Shown: positions 1 through 8,806, counted from the first letter of the stretch. The stretch: DNA of 64,000 bases from Streptomyces monomycini (GCF_022271435.1 NZ_JAFIQY010000029.1:41791-105790); one strand, 5' to 3'. Notes: generated by a model not told the origin, from the letters alone. Numbers and translations: made by a program.

Positions 1-240
1 GATGAGCCGAACTCGCTCCATCGCCCATGGGTTGTCCAGAACGATCTGACGGTCAGTCGGTGCATCGCTGGCCGGGTTGGAGTCGTTGAGCATCGCCTGC
101 TCGACGCCGTACTTCGCCATCATTTCGAACGCCCGCTTCCGGGCCAACTCCGCTTCCGACTCCGGCGTGCGGGGGTCTTCCGCCTTGGCGAGCAGAGCAC
201 GGATGGTTTCGAGCTTCGCGGGGGCCTTCGTGGTACTCAC
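1..240 (-). CDS. DUF2786 domain protein, partial (3' end outside window)
   Basis: Only the first 80 codons lie in the window. The N-terminus carries KLETIRALLAKAED followed by ARKRAFEMMAKYGV, which is the helical pattern of DUF2786. This domain is common in Streptomyces mobile-element and phage-like contexts, and its function is unknown. I chose the GTG at 240 because AGGAG lies 7 nt before it; the in-frame ATG at 246 sits too close to that site. A palindrome about 85-105 bp upstream may be its operator. The family call is good; the role is unknown. Confidence 0.7.
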   Translation of the reverse strand, partial: MSTTKAPAKLETIRALLAKAEDPRTPESEAELARKRAFEMMAKYGVEQAMLNDSNPASDAPTDRQIVLDNPWAMERVRLI

Positions 241-320
241 GTTCATTCTCCTGGTGAGAGAGGTGGTCGGCGGCCGGTCGGCCTACCGGTGCCGGTCGGG
301 GGTTGCCCTCCCCTTCCGGC

Positions 321-347
321 ACCATTAATTAAACCACGTTTAATGGT
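321..347. promoter_or_regulatory. Nested AT-rich palindrome upstream of the DUF2786 gene
   Basis: An outer inverted repeat ACCATTAA/TTAATGGT (321-328 and 340-347) is perfect. Nested inside it is the 17-bp palindrome ATTAAAC-CAC-GTTTAAT (328-344). The AT-rich block stands out in very GC-rich DNA, about 80 bp upstream of the minus-strand start at 240. This is the layout of a repressor operator overlapping a promoter, but no regulator is identified. Confidence 0.5.
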
Positions 348-423
348 GTGAGACAAGCTCTGACCTGGGGGTTTGCGCGGCGCAACTGCCCTTGGGTCCG
401 GCCTCGGCCACGACGGGCCGGTG

Positions 424-609
424 GCGGGGTTCCCTCCTCGGTCGGACGGCGCTGCTCCGTGTGCCGTGTCGCAGGGGTGCGGTGTGGAGCGCCCGGAAGC
501 CTCCGGCTTTCTGAGGTACGAGGAAAGGTGGAGGACCCGGACGAACGACTCCGTACCCCTGTGGCGCGGTGCGCTTTGCTGGGACGGCCGACCGAGGAGG
601 GAACCCCGC
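424..609. repeat. 186-bp imperfect palindrome with 22-bp perfect ends
   Basis: The first 22 bases (424-445) are the exact reverse complement of 588-609. Inward, the arms stay related: an AGGGGTNCGG block (473-482 against 551-560), then CCGG, CCTCC and CTTTC blocks, meeting near 516. The whole segment could fold into one long hairpin. No convincing gene covers it: the reading frames across it on both strands have no family motifs and are products of the symmetry. It could be a MITE-like element, a structured RNA or a replication or transfer site; the sequence does not decide. Confidence 0.65.
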
Positions 610-923
610 TCCCTCACAGCAACCACGACGGCGCGGCAGCCGAACGACGTGCCCTTCCCCCCTCCGAGAGAGGACCCGCCGGAGGCACAAGGGCTTAACC
701 GTTCAGCACCACTTACTGGCCAGTTCAGAATGAACCTCAGCGTCGGCGCCCTGCCGCGTTACACGCCGGCGGCGAGGGGCTAACAGGCCGCAGCTGCGCG
801 GCAGTCCTTCGTCCAGTTTCTGGGTCGCTTTGTGGAGCAGGCCGGCGGCCAGCACCGTCATGTCGCCTTCCAGCACGTGACTGCGGCAGTTAATGCCTTG
901 GAGGGAGGAGCGGCCGAACACGC

Positions 924-951
924 TTCTTGATGTTTGCCGGGCCTCTACAGT
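924..951 (+). promoter_or_regulatory. Possible promoter for a leaderless MFS transcript
   Basis: TACAGT (946-951) fits the actinobacterial -10 pattern TANNNT and lies 7 nt before the GTG at 959. A weak -35 (TTCTTG, 924-929) is 16 nt upstream of it. No ribosome binding site precedes the GTG, so a leaderless transcript starting at or next to it is plausible. Confidence 0.3.
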
Positions 952-958
952 CGCGCGG

Positions 959-2221
959 GTGAGTTACCTGAGCCTGTTGCGGCAGCGTCCGGTCCTGGTG
1001 CTGTGGCTCGCCGAGACGTTGTCCGTCTTCGGCGACCGCTTCTTCACCCTCGCGCTGGCGTGGACGGCCTGGCAGCGCTCCGGCGCGGTCGCCATGGGGC
1101 TGGTGGTGGTGGTCGAGTCGGTGCCGCACCTGCTGATCGGCGCCTTCGGCCGGAAGCTGATCGCACGGTTCGCCGCGTTCCGCGCGCTGGCCGCGGTGGA
1201 GGCCGTGCAGGTGGTCATCGTGGGCGCGATGCCCTGGCTGTGGCCTTCGCTCGGCCTGGCCGGCGTGCTGGTGGTCATCGTGTTGGTCGGGATCTGCGAC
1301 GCACTGACCGGTCCGAGCCTTGCGGCGCTGGTGCCGGGCATGGTGAAGAAGGAGCAGGTACGGCAGGTGACGGGCCTGATGGACGTATCCAACCGGCTCA
1401 CCTGGTTCCTCGGCCCCGGATCGGCCGCGGTGCTGCTGGCCTTCCTGCCCGCCGAGCAGCTGTTCCTTATCGACGCCGCCACCTTCGCCGTTTCCGCCAT
1501 CGCATTCGCCTGGCTCGGCCGTACGGCCGCACCGCTCTCGCCGACGGCACCGTCCCGCGAGGAAAAGGCCGGGCCTGCCGACACACCGGAGGCTCCCCGG
1601 GCGCTGGCGGTCCTGCGGGCCCACCCGCGGATCGGATGCGCGCTCGTGGTGAGCGGCGTCGGGGAGTTCTGCTCCACCGTGCTGACCATCGGCATTCCGA
1701 TCTGGTTGACCAGCCAGCTGCACGCGGGGGCTGGTGCGTACGCGGTGGTGCTATCCGCGATGGGGATCGGTGCGGTGGTCGGGAACCTGCTGACCGGGAA
1801 CGTGGCCCTCGTGGCTCTGCCGGGCCGGTTCCCGGCGGCGTACTGCCTGGTGTGGGTGGGGCGCGGGCTGCTGCTGGCTGCGTTCGCGCTGAGCAGCAGC
1901 CTGGTGGAGGTGGCGGCGCTCGCCGCAGCGGCGAGCGCTCTGGTGCCGCTGGCCTCGATCAGCCTGAGTGCGGAGATCGGCTCGCTGCCGGGGCCGCAGC
2001 GGCTGCGGGTGTTCACCGCCGATTCCGTCAAGCTGCACGTGGCGAGCATAAGCAGCATGCTGGTGCTGCCCGCGCTGCTGGAGCGCGCACCGAAGGCGTC
2101 CTTCGCGGGGGCGGGAGCAGCCACCGCCTGCGCCGGTGCGGTGGCCTGGCTGGCGGCCCGGGCCCTGGCCCGGCGGCCGGCCCTCGTGGAAGAGGCCGGC
2201 TCGGAGCTCGCCCGGAGATGA
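959..2221 (+). CDS. MFS transporter
   Basis: The 420-aa protein has about 12 hydrophobic segments. Its N-terminus reads LRQRPVLVLWLAETLSVFGD, the typical first helix of EntS/macrolide-efflux-like (NRE/DHA3) major facilitator proteins. A polar central loop of about 35 residues (near residues 190-225) splits the two six-helix halves. It would export a small molecule by proton antiport; the substrate cannot be read. GTG 959 was preferred over the ATG at 893 because the protein then starts directly before helix 1 and a TANNNT box lies just upstream. It converges on the methyltransferase gene with only 5 nt between stops. Confidence 0.8.
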   Translation: MSYLSLLRQRPVLVLWLAETLSVFGDRFFTLALAWTAWQRSGAVAMGLVVVVESVPHLLIGAFGRKLIARFAAFRALAAVEAVQVVIVGAMPWLWPSLGLAGVLVVIVLVGICDALTGPSLAALVPGMVKKEQVRQVTGLMDVSNRLTWFLGPGSAAVLLAFLPAEQLFLIDAATFAVSAIAFAWLGRTAAPLSPTAPSREEKAGPADTPEAPRALAVLRAHPRIGCALVVSGVGEFCSTVLTIGIPIWLTSQLHAGAGAYAVVLSAMGIGAVVGNLLTGNVALVALPGRFPAAYCLVWVGRGLLLAAFALSSSLVEVAALAAAASALVPLASISLSAEIGSLPGPQRLRVFTADSVKLHVASISSMLVLPALLERAPKASFAGAGAATACAGAVAWLAARALARRPALVEEAGSELARR

Positions 2222-2226
2222 CCGGC

Positions 2227-2934
2227 TCAACCGGTGCGGCGGGCACGGATGACCAGGGTGCGGTACGGGCTGCCCTCGGGGCCTTCAACGGGCAGCACCT
2301 CGGTGTCGGCGAAGCCGTTTCCGTCAAGGAGACGGCACCAGGTGACGGCGTCGTAGGCGTAGTGGACGACCGGCAGCCGGGCGCCGTCGGCGAGGGTGAG
2401 GTTGTCCACCCGGCGGCCGGGCAGCTCACGGGGGCGAGGGGCGTTGACCGAGAAGGCGAGGAGCCCACCGGGGCGCAGCCGGTTCGCGGTGACGGGCAGG
2501 AGCTGGGCGGGGTCTGCGTACCAGAGGGCGCCGTAGATGGAGAAGCACACGTCTAGGTGGGGCAGCCCGGCCAGCACCTGAGCGGCGTCGCCCACCCGCC
2601 AAGCCAGGGCGGGCAGGTGGCCGAAGAGGGCGCGGGCGGTGTCGATGCGCTGTGCGGCGACATCGACCCCGATGGCGAGGCGGGCCCCGTGGGCGGCGGC
2701 GTAGGCGGTGTGCTCGCCGGTGCCGCAGCCCAGCTCCGCCACTCGCAGCCCGGTGAGGTCACCGAGGAAGCCGTTTCTCGGCCCCCGTCCGGGCCAGCAG
2801 GTCCACTCGATCCGCTCGGGCACCTGGCCGGGCTCGGTGCCCTCGGGGGCGCCCTGGGCGGCGATGTGGTTCCAGGCGCGGGCGTTGACGCTCGCGTCGA
2901 CCAGGGCTGTGTCGTGCGGCATCTCGTGCGTCAT
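2227..2934 (-). CDS. Class I SAM-dependent methyltransferase
   Basis: The 235-aa protein has motif I VAELGCGTGEHT near residue 64, an acidic residue ending strand 2 (IGVDVAAQRID), the motif II region VGDAAQVL, and a typical post-motif LRPGGLLAFSV. The N-terminal WNHIAAQ stretch resembles small-molecule methyltransferases of the UbiE/Methyltransf_11 type. The start ATG at 2934 has AAAGGGAAC upstream. It lies downstream, on the same strand, of an unrecognised 251-aa gene, separated by a strong hairpin. The substrate is unknown. Confidence 0.85.
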   Translation of the reverse strand: MTHEMPHDTALVDASVNARAWNHIAAQGAPEGTEPGQVPERIEWTCWPGRGPRNGFLGDLTGLRVAELGCGTGEHTAYAAAHGARLAIGVDVAAQRIDTARALFGHLPALAWRVGDAAQVLAGLPHLDVCFSIYGALWYADPAQLLPVTANRLRPGGLLAFSVNAPRPRELPGRRVDNLTLADGARLPVVHYAYDAVTWCRLLDGNGFADTEVLPVEGPEGSPYRTLVIRARRTG

Positions 2935-2964
2935 CCGTTCCCTTTCTGCCGGTCCGGCAGCGCG

Positions 2965-2998
2965 GTGCGGGAGCCGGGCCGTGGCCCGGCTCCCGCAC
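2965..2998 (-). terminator. 15-bp perfect hairpin between two minus-strand genes
   Basis: Arms 2965-2979 and 2984-2998 are perfect complements around a 4-nt loop. It sits just past the stop of the 251-aa gene and before the methyltransferase start, so it should terminate or attenuate readthrough from the upstream gene. Confidence 0.65.
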
Positions 2999-3011
2999 GG
3001 TGGGCCGTGTG

Positions 3012-3767
3012 TCACCGGTGTCCCATGGCCGCGACCTGGTCCATCCAGTCGTGGCGGAGGGAGTCCAGTTCGCGGTGGAAGCCCGCCAGATCGGTGCCGT
3101 AGGCGAGCACGCAGCCGCCGGCCATGTCGGCGGACGCCTGGCAGCCGTGGACGAGCCGGCCGCCGAGGGCGGTGTGGGCGAGTACCGATTCGCGGCGCCG
3201 GGCCTCGTTGAACCAGCCCCCGTGGTACAGCTCGTCGACTCGTCGGCCCTCGGCCTCGTCGAAGCCGAACACGACGCTGGTGGCAACGGGGAAGAACCAG
3301 CACGGGCCGACGTTGGACAGGTGTCCGTCGAGCTCCACGCGGTTCAGAGCCATGATCGTGGTCGCCTCGCGCAGGGCCTTCAGCTCCCGCTCGGTGACGT
3401 CCAGGCCCCCGACGCCGACGTATTCGTCGCGGAAGAGGTACGCGGCGACCTGGTGGCCGGTCTCCAAGACCTTCGCCGGGTCGTCGGTGCCCCGGCCGTG
3501 TGCCCGGACGAACTCAAGGGCCCGCTGTTCGACGGCCTGTTCGCTGGTCTCTGCCGTGTCCAGCAGTTCGGCGCGGACCAGGTCCCAGTCCGCTAGGACC
3601 CAGGTGGGGTTCTCGTAGCGGAAGAAGTACTGCCCGGGGGCCACGGTGACGGTGTGTCCCTCGACGGTGATGCCGTCGATGCGGCTCCATTCGGGGGTGA
3701 ACGCCTCCGGGAGGTCGACGGAGAACGGTTTGCTCTCGGTGGTGCGCGGTGTGGTCGCGGTCGTCAT
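3012..3767 (-). CDS. Unrecognised 251-aa protein
   Basis: No family is recognised. The protein is soluble: no signal peptide or membrane helix. Visible features are an aromatic N-terminal stretch (YFFRYENPTWVLADWD), a conserved-looking middle with VELDGHLSNVGPCWFFP, two late cysteines (HGCQ, GGCV) and a C-terminal HDWMDQVAAMGHR. GGAGGC lies 6 nt before the ATG. It is divergent from the TPR regulator (4036) and precedes the methyltransferase, so the three may form one regulated cassette. That link is inferred from position only. Confidence 0.7.
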   Translation of the reverse strand: MTTATTPRTTESKPFSVDLPEAFTPEWSRIDGITVEGHTVTVAPGQYFFRYENPTWVLADWDLVRAELLDTAETSEQAVEQRALEFVRAHGRGTDDPAKVLETGHQVAAYLFRDEYVGVGGLDVTERELKALREATTIMALNRVELDGHLSNVGPCWFFPVATSVVFGFDEAEGRRVDELYHGGWFNEARRRESVLAHTALGGRLVHGCQASADMAGGCVLAYGTDLAGFHRELDSLRHDWMDQVAAMGHR

Positions 3768-4035
3768 GACGGCGCCTCCAGCGGATTCGGGGATGGAGCA
3801 CCGAGCGGGGAGGCAGGGGCTCCAGGGCCGCCGGTCCGCGCACCGAGGATGCAGGCTCCGCCGCGGACCGGCTTGCCCCCAGAGCAGCGCCGCAGCCGGG
3901 GCGAGGGAAGACGGTGGGAGTTGCTGCGGGGTGCCGCCGGGTTGCCGACCGTTGCCTTCCGCACGGCTGCCGTGTTCCCGGCCGGCGGGTGTGGCAGCAC
4001 ACTGGGGCCAGCCCCGGCCGGGAGGTGGTGCACCC

Positions 4036-5388
4036 ATGGTCCCCGTGCTCGAACACCATCCGCTCCATGCGCTGCTCGCCCGCGAGCACACCACCGCTGC
4101 GGCATACCTCAAGCGGCTCGCCGACCGTCACCGGGCGCTCGGGTACGGACAGATGGCCCACCGCAAGGAGAAGTTCTCCCGCTGGATCGCGGGCACCGAG
4201 CCCGAACTGACCGCCCAGCTCGCCATGGCCGACCTGCACGGCATCGACCCCGAGCAGGTCCACCGCCGCGGCTGGCCCGCCTGGCTCCTGCTCGCCCTCC
4301 ATGACACCGCTCGCATCTGGGAGTTGCCGTGGACGGTGGCGGGTACCGTGGAAGCACTGGAGGACGCAGGAGGAGGTCCGGTGGACCGACGCGGCTTCGT
4401 CATCACATCGCTGGGCACACTCGCCGCCACCGGCGCCCACTGGGCCGCCACCACCCCGGCCGCCGTCGGCGCCACCCGTGGCCGGCGTATCGGCCAAGGA
4501 GCCGCCGACCTCTTCGAGACCCGCCTTAAGACCCTGCGTCACCTGGACGACGCGGTCGGCTCCAGCCACGCCTACGACGCCGCCCTCGCTGAACTGCGCC
4601 TGATCACGGGCGTTCTCAAAGAGAACGCCTACAGCGAATCCACCGGCCGCCGCCTCTACGCGGCAGCCGCCGAGACAAGCCGGCTGCTGGGGTGGTGCGC
4701 CTACGACAGCGGGCGCCTGGCGGACGCCGAGAAACGCTTCGCCACCTCCCTGCGCGCCGCCGCGACCGGCCAGGACGCCACGCTCGGCGCGAGCGCCCTG
4801 GCCTTCTGGGCCAACCTCCGCTACAGCGCGGGCGACCCCTACGGCGCCCTCGGCCTCGTCGAGCGAGCCCTGGACAATCGGCACAAGATCGCTTCCGGGC
4901 GGGTGCTCGCCATGCTCCACGCCCGGCAGGCTCGCGCCCACTCCAAGGCAGGGGAGGCGAAAGCCGCCTACCGCGCGGTCGACGCAGCGTTCGCCGCCTA
5001 CGACCGAGCCGGGCCCGCCGCGCACGATGCGCCCTCGATGTACTGGATGACCCACGGCGAGGCCCATGAAGTCGCCGCTTCGTGCGCCCTGACCTTGGGC
5101 GAGCCGGCCCGCGCGCTGGAGCATTTCGAGGCTGCCCTGCGGCACGAGGATCCCTACGACACCCGCACCGAGGCCCGCGGCGCCGGCATCTACCTCGCCC
5201 GCCAGGCCGAAGCCCACCTCGCGCTCGGCGACCTGGACGCCGCCGTGGACGTCGCCGGACGGGCCATCGAGCAACTGGGCGGGGCCGACTCCGCACGCGG
5301 CACGAGCACCCTGGCCGACCTGCGCGAACGGTTCACCGCCCACCGCACCGCCCGCCCCGTCGCCGAATTCCTCGACCTCACTGCATAG
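4036..5388 (+). CDS. XRE-like regulator with TPR repeats
   Basis: The 450-aa protein begins with a helical, HTH-like region (residues about 10-70, with KFSRWIAGTEPELTAQLAMA). The rest is almost all helical hairpins, with TPR-type A/G spacing such as GRLADAEKRFATSL, GDPYGALGLVERAL and GEPARALEHFEAAL. This is the Streptomyces pattern of XRE/TPR regulators that bind a signal through the TPR part. A hydrophobic stretch (ITSLGTLAATGAHWAA, near 125) also occurs in this family. GGAGG lies 10 nt before the ATG. It is divergent from the unknown/methyltransferase genes and is their likely controller. Confidence 0.7.
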   Translation: MVPVLEHHPLHALLAREHTTAAAYLKRLADRHRALGYGQMAHRKEKFSRWIAGTEPELTAQLAMADLHGIDPEQVHRRGWPAWLLLALHDTARIWELPWTVAGTVEALEDAGGGPVDRRGFVITSLGTLAATGAHWAATTPAAVGATRGRRIGQGAADLFETRLKTLRHLDDAVGSSHAYDAALAELRLITGVLKENAYSESTGRRLYAAAAETSRLLGWCAYDSGRLADAEKRFATSLRAAATGQDATLGASALAFWANLRYSAGDPYGALGLVERALDNRHKIASGRVLAMLHARQARAHSKAGEAKAAYRAVDAAFAAYDRAGPAAHDAPSMYWMTHGEAHEVAASCALTLGEPARALEHFEAALRHEDPYDTRTEARGAGIYLARQAEAHLALGDLDAAVDVAGRAIEQLGGADSARGTSTLADLRERFTAHRTARPVAEFLDLTA

Positions 5389-5663
5389 CAGGCAGCCAAC
5401 GGCACTTCTGCCGTGACGGGAATAGCAACGTGAGGGCCCGCGGCCGAAATTCCCGGCCAGGGGCCTGCTTGGCCTCCTGGTCCGTCAAGGTGACGTTCCC
5501 CGGGCCTGCGCTGTCATGCCGACTGGTCTCGGGCACCGAACAGCGGCTGCTGCCACGGTGGAGAACTTTGTCGGTCCCTGCCTACCGTGCGCGCGATGAG
5601 CAGGTATTCCGGCCCGCGGCGCGACACGGTCGCCCCTGCGGGACGGCCCACGGAGGGATTGTG

Positions 5664-6110
5664 ATGAGCGCAGAAGACGAAGCTCCGGTCAGCCCGGCTG
5701 AGCTGAGGAAGCGCGTTCGGGCGGCGGAAGCACTCCAGGCGAAGACCCGGGAGCTGGCTGCGGCCGACGTGCTGGTGAAGCGGGACGCGGCGAAGAAGGC
5801 GGCGCAGGTGAAGGAGACCGCCGATCGGGAGGCACGTGAGGCGGTGGCCGCCGCGCTGCGCCTGTTCGATGACCCGGGCCTGGTCTCCTCGCTGCTGAGC
5901 ATCCCGATGGATGACCTGGAGAAGGACGCGAAGCCTGTTACCGCCGCGCGGGCCAAGGAGGTCATCGAAGCGCTCCGGACACGAGCGGAGCGTCCGCGGA
6001 CCCGGCGCCGACGGGCGCCCCGCCAGGAAGCGCCGTCCCAGCCGACCGCTGCGGCGTCGGCTCCCGCACCCGCCGGCACGCCGGACAATGTTCCCGTCCA
6101 TGCCCTTTGA
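5664..6110 (+). CDS. Hypothetical coiled-coil protein
   Basis: The 148-aa protein is not recognised. Residues about 10-70 are charged, alanine-rich helix consistent with a coiled coil (ELRKRVRAAEALQAKTREL). The tail is basic, then Ala/Pro-rich (TRRRRAPRQE). CGGAGGG lies a few nt before the ATG at 5664. It overlaps the next gene's start by 23 nt, so the two are probably co-translated. Small helical proteins coupled to HNH proteins are common in Streptomyces mobile elements. Confidence 0.6.
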   Translation: MSAEDEAPVSPAELRKRVRAAEALQAKTRELAAADVLVKRDAAKKAAQVKETADREAREAVAAALRLFDDPGLVSSLLSIPMDDLEKDAKPVTAARAKEVIEALRTRAERPRTRRRRAPRQEAPSQPTAAASAPAPAGTPDNVPVHAL

Positions 6111-6744
6111 GCCGCCCCGCGATGCCGGGCTGTTCCCACTGGCTGAGGTGACCGGGCCCGGCTCCGCGTCCTCGGAGAGCGGGCCTGAACAGCTCTCGCT
6201 GCTCGGGGAACCGGTGCCGGTGCGTATCGCGGCTTTGACGTGGGCGGAGTGGCTGGCCGACGAGCGGGTTCGTGCCCGGTACTGGAGCAAGGTCTACCGG
6301 CCGTCGGCGGAGTCGGCGTGCTGGTTCTTCTTCGGCGGCATCTCGGATACGGGCCACGCGAGCTTCCGAGCAGCGTCCCTGCCAGGCCGGACCCGGCGAG
6401 GAACGATTCCGGGGCACCTGTACGGCTACCAGCTGGCGTACGGTGTCATCCCGCGGCTGGGCTGGGGCGTCGACAGCCCCACCGTCTGTCACACCTGCGA
6501 CAACCACTCCTGCCAGCAACCCGCCCACCTGCGACTCGGCACCCCGGCCGAGAACCGTGCGGAGTGGCTCAGCCGACGGCGCGACCCGGGCAGCCCGCTA
6601 GCTGATCTCCGAGGGCCAGCCGGTCGCGCTCGGGCGATCGGGGCCGCGATACGTGCTGGTCTAACGAACAGGGAAGATGGCGCCCGCATAGCGGCTCGAA
6701 TTCAGACCGCCATAGTCGCCGGGCGTCCGCTGAGTTTGTGGTGA
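6088..6744 (+). CDS. HNH endonuclease-like protein
   Basis: The roughly 218-aa protein carries the zinc-HNH signature of homing and phage HNH nucleases: CHTCDNHSC, then QPAHLRLGT and ENRAEW. It has paired cysteines, the central Asp-Asn-His and the second His. It would nick or cut DNA using a beta-beta-alpha-metal fold. The start is either ATG 6088 or ATG 6100, both inside the upstream coiled-coil gene. The C-terminus (GAAIRAGLTNREDGARIAAR) looks like a small helical DNA-binding repeat (NUMOD-like). It is probably a mobile-element gene. Confidence 0.7.
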   Translation: MFPSMPFEPPRDAGLFPLAEVTGPGSASSESGPEQLSLLGEPVPVRIAALTWAEWLADERVRARYWSKVYRPSAESACWFFFGGISDTGHASFRAASLPGRTRRGTIPGHLYGYQLAYGVIPRLGWGVDSPTVCHTCDNHSCQQPAHLRLGTPAENRAEWLSRRRDPGSPLADLRGPAGRARAIGAAIRAGLTNREDGARIAARIQTAIVAGRPLSLW

Positions 6745-7110
6745 CGGTACTCAGCCCCCCGCCGCACTGAGTTCTCTAACCCCCGGCGCCTCTGTGGTAG
6801 CCATCCTCGGGGCATATGTGGCCGCCTCGGCCGATGTGGTTGCGCTGGCCGGTCCCGGTGCTCTCGTTGGCTCTCTCGGAAACCGGAACCTTGGCTCCAG
6901 CCAACATCAGGGCCAGGAACACATCATGGGGTCGAACTCCCCGCGCAGGAAGGGCCAAGAGATCATTTGTGGCCGAACCGTCGCTGGTGCTTCCGGCGAC
7001 CGGCACGGGGTCAGCGGGCCAGGGATAGCCCCGAGGCTTGATCCACGAGGGGTAACGTAGAGCCTTTCTGGGGGCCCTTGACCCCGGTGCCGCCTCGTGG
7101 GGGAGCAAGA
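6745..7110. other. 366-bp gap with no recognised gene
   Basis: The frames here on both strands lack motifs, good starts or ribosome binding sites. The tail contains the ribosome binding site of the lipoprotein gene (GGGGGAG before 7111). I see nothing else that can be supported. Confidence 0.4.
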
Positions 7111-7716
7111 TTGCGTTTCGCTGGAAAGGCCGTTGCGGCGTCTCTCGCCGCCGCCGCACTCTCCGTTTCTCTGACGGCGTGCGACAGCTCCGACGAGAAG
7201 GCAAAAGAGGCCGTCGAGCCCGCCGAGTCTTCGTCATATTCCCCGAAGGCGGGGGCCAAGGCGCAGGACAAGAAGCCGCCCAAGCCGAAACAGGTGGCCG
7301 ATCCCGAGAAGCTCATCGAGTCCATGAAGGCGTTCGACAAGGAAACCTGCTCGATGGACCAGGGGACTGCGTGTGACGAGGACCCCGGCGAAGTCGCTGA
7401 CTTGGGCCAGTCCGCCGTCTACGACCCCCGGAAGTACACCAAGTCGTTCACCTTCGAGGGCGGCGTGCTGAAGGTGGGCACCTCTCTACCTTCCGGTGCC
7501 ACTAAGGCGAACATGGAGCTGGCCGACATAGCGGGTTTCCACTATGGCTCCGCCTACGAGTGGTCGGCGACCATGCCCGAGGAGCACCGGAAGAACATCA
7601 AGGCCGTCGAGGCCGTGGAGATCGTCCTCGACAACGGTCTCACGGGTGATCGATGTGAGGCCGGCGACGAGGGCGCCGTCCCTCGGTGTCGGAAGATCCC
7701 TAGCGCATTCGAGTAG
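7111..7716 (+). CDS. Putative lipoprotein, unknown function
   Basis: The 201-aa protein has a lipoprotein signal peptide: basic MRFAGK, an alanine-rich core and lipobox LTAC, giving Cys at about residue 24. A charged KKPPKPK linker follows, then a soluble domain with four cysteines (CSMDQGTAC; RCEAG; RCRKI). TTG 7111 was chosen because GGGGGAG lies at good spacing and the signal peptide then has normal length. It is anchored to the outer face of the membrane. The family is not recognised. Confidence 0.7.
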   Translation: MRFAGKAVAASLAAAALSVSLTACDSSDEKAKEAVEPAESSSYSPKAGAKAQDKKPPKPKQVADPEKLIESMKAFDKETCSMDQGTACDEDPGEVADLGQSAVYDPRKYTKSFTFEGGVLKVGTSLPSGATKANMELADIAGFHYGSAYEWSATMPEEHRKNIKAVEAVEIVLDNGLTGDRCEAGDEGAVPRCRKIPSAFE

Positions 7717-7913
7717 GGCAAGCTGGATTCGTCAGCCAGGTCTCTCCTGGGCTCAGGGCGCGGGCTCCGGCTGCGGGTCCGGTCGCTCGGGAGCGGCGGC
7801 GTTGGCCACGGCGCGGAACGCGTCAGTGGCTATCGTGGTGAGGAGCCGGGCGGCCAGCAGCAACGGTGCGGATGGCTACGCTGAATCCGCACGCTGGAGG
7901 AGGTCGCGGTCTT

Positions 7914-8804
7914 ATGGGTGATGGGCATGGGCCCGGACGGTCCGAGCAGGAGGACCTGCTGGGGGCCGGATGGGAGAGTCACCGGCCGGCGGTCTTCGGT
8001 GCGGCCTACCGGCTGCTGGGGAGTGTGGCCGATGCCGAGGACGTGACCCAGGACGTGTGGCTGCGCGCAGCCGCGGCGGATCTGCGCGACGTCGCTGATC
8101 TGCGTGCGTGGCTGGTGACGGTCGCCGCGCGGCGGTCGTACGACATCCTCAAGAGTGCCCGTTTCCGTCGCGAGAGCTACGTCGGGCCGTGGCTGCCTGA
8201 GCCACTGCTGACGGGGCCGGACGCCTCGCAGCCGGTCCTCGTCGACGAGTCCGTCAGCTCAGCCATGCTGCTGATCATGGAAGAGCTGAGCCCGCCGGAG
8301 CGGGTGGCGTTCGTCCTGCACGATGTCTTCGACGTCGCGTTCGGCGAGATCGCCGACGTGCTGAACGTCTCCGCGCCGTCCGCCCGCCAGCTCGCCTCGC
8401 GGGCGCGACGGCGGGTGGCCAAGGCGAAGCAGTCCATGCCGCAGGCGTCCAAGGCGGAGCGGGAACGCGTCCTGGCGGTTTTCCGTGCTGCGTACGAGGC
8501 GGGGGACCTGGCCGGCCTGGTCAGGCTGCTGCACCCGGACGCCGTCTTCGTCGCCGACGGCGGCGGCAAGGTGTCCGCGGCCCGCAAGCTCATCCACGGC
8601 GGTGAGCGCGTCGCCGAGACCATAGTGCGGGTGGGACGCCGGTGGCATCTGGACCGCGTCGACTTCGCCGAGGTCGGCGGCGAGCTGGCGCTGGTCTTCT
8701 ACCGCGAGGGCCGGGTCCACTCGGTGGACACGGTCCAGATCACGGACGGTCTGATCACCGCGTACCGCCGGGTCGTCAATCCCGACAAACTCCTGCGCGT
8801 CTGA
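7914..8804 (+). CDS. ECF41-type RNA polymerase sigma factor (SigJ-like)
   Basis: The 296-aa protein has sigma region 2 (AAYRLLGSVADAEDVTQDVWLR) split over residues about 30-60 and region 4 (FGEIADVLNVSAPSARQLAS) near 150-175. A fused C-terminal SnoaL-like domain follows. The diagnostic ECF41 motifs are all present: WLPEPLLT in the linker, DGGGK in the SnoaL domain, and NPDKL near the end. In this group the fused domain, not an anti-sigma factor, controls activity. The ATG at 7914 follows GGAGGAGGT. A matching promoter lies 3 nt past the stop, ahead of a cupin gene and an AhpD-like gene, the usual partner class (COE) of ECF41 factors. Confidence 0.92.
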   Translation: MGDGHGPGRSEQEDLLGAGWESHRPAVFGAAYRLLGSVADAEDVTQDVWLRAAAADLRDVADLRAWLVTVAARRSYDILKSARFRRESYVGPWLPEPLLTGPDASQPVLVDESVSSAMLLIMEELSPPERVAFVLHDVFDVAFGEIADVLNVSAPSARQLASRARRRVAKAKQSMPQASKAERERVLAVFRAAYEAGDLAGLVRLLHPDAVFVADGGGKVSAARKLIHGGERVAETIVRVGRRWHLDRVDFAEVGGELALVFYREGRVHSVDTVQITDGLITAYRRVVNPDKLLRV

Positions 8805-8806
8805 GC

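Noticed and set aside
373..783. 136-codon plus-strand frame across the long palindrome
   Set aside because: No ribosome binding site or known motif; open frames on both strands arise from the inverted-repeat symmetry.
703..921. 72-codon minus-strand frame (LEGDMTVLAAGLLHKATQKL)
   Set aside because: It might be a transposase scrap, but I cannot match it to a family and the start and 3' end are not convincing.
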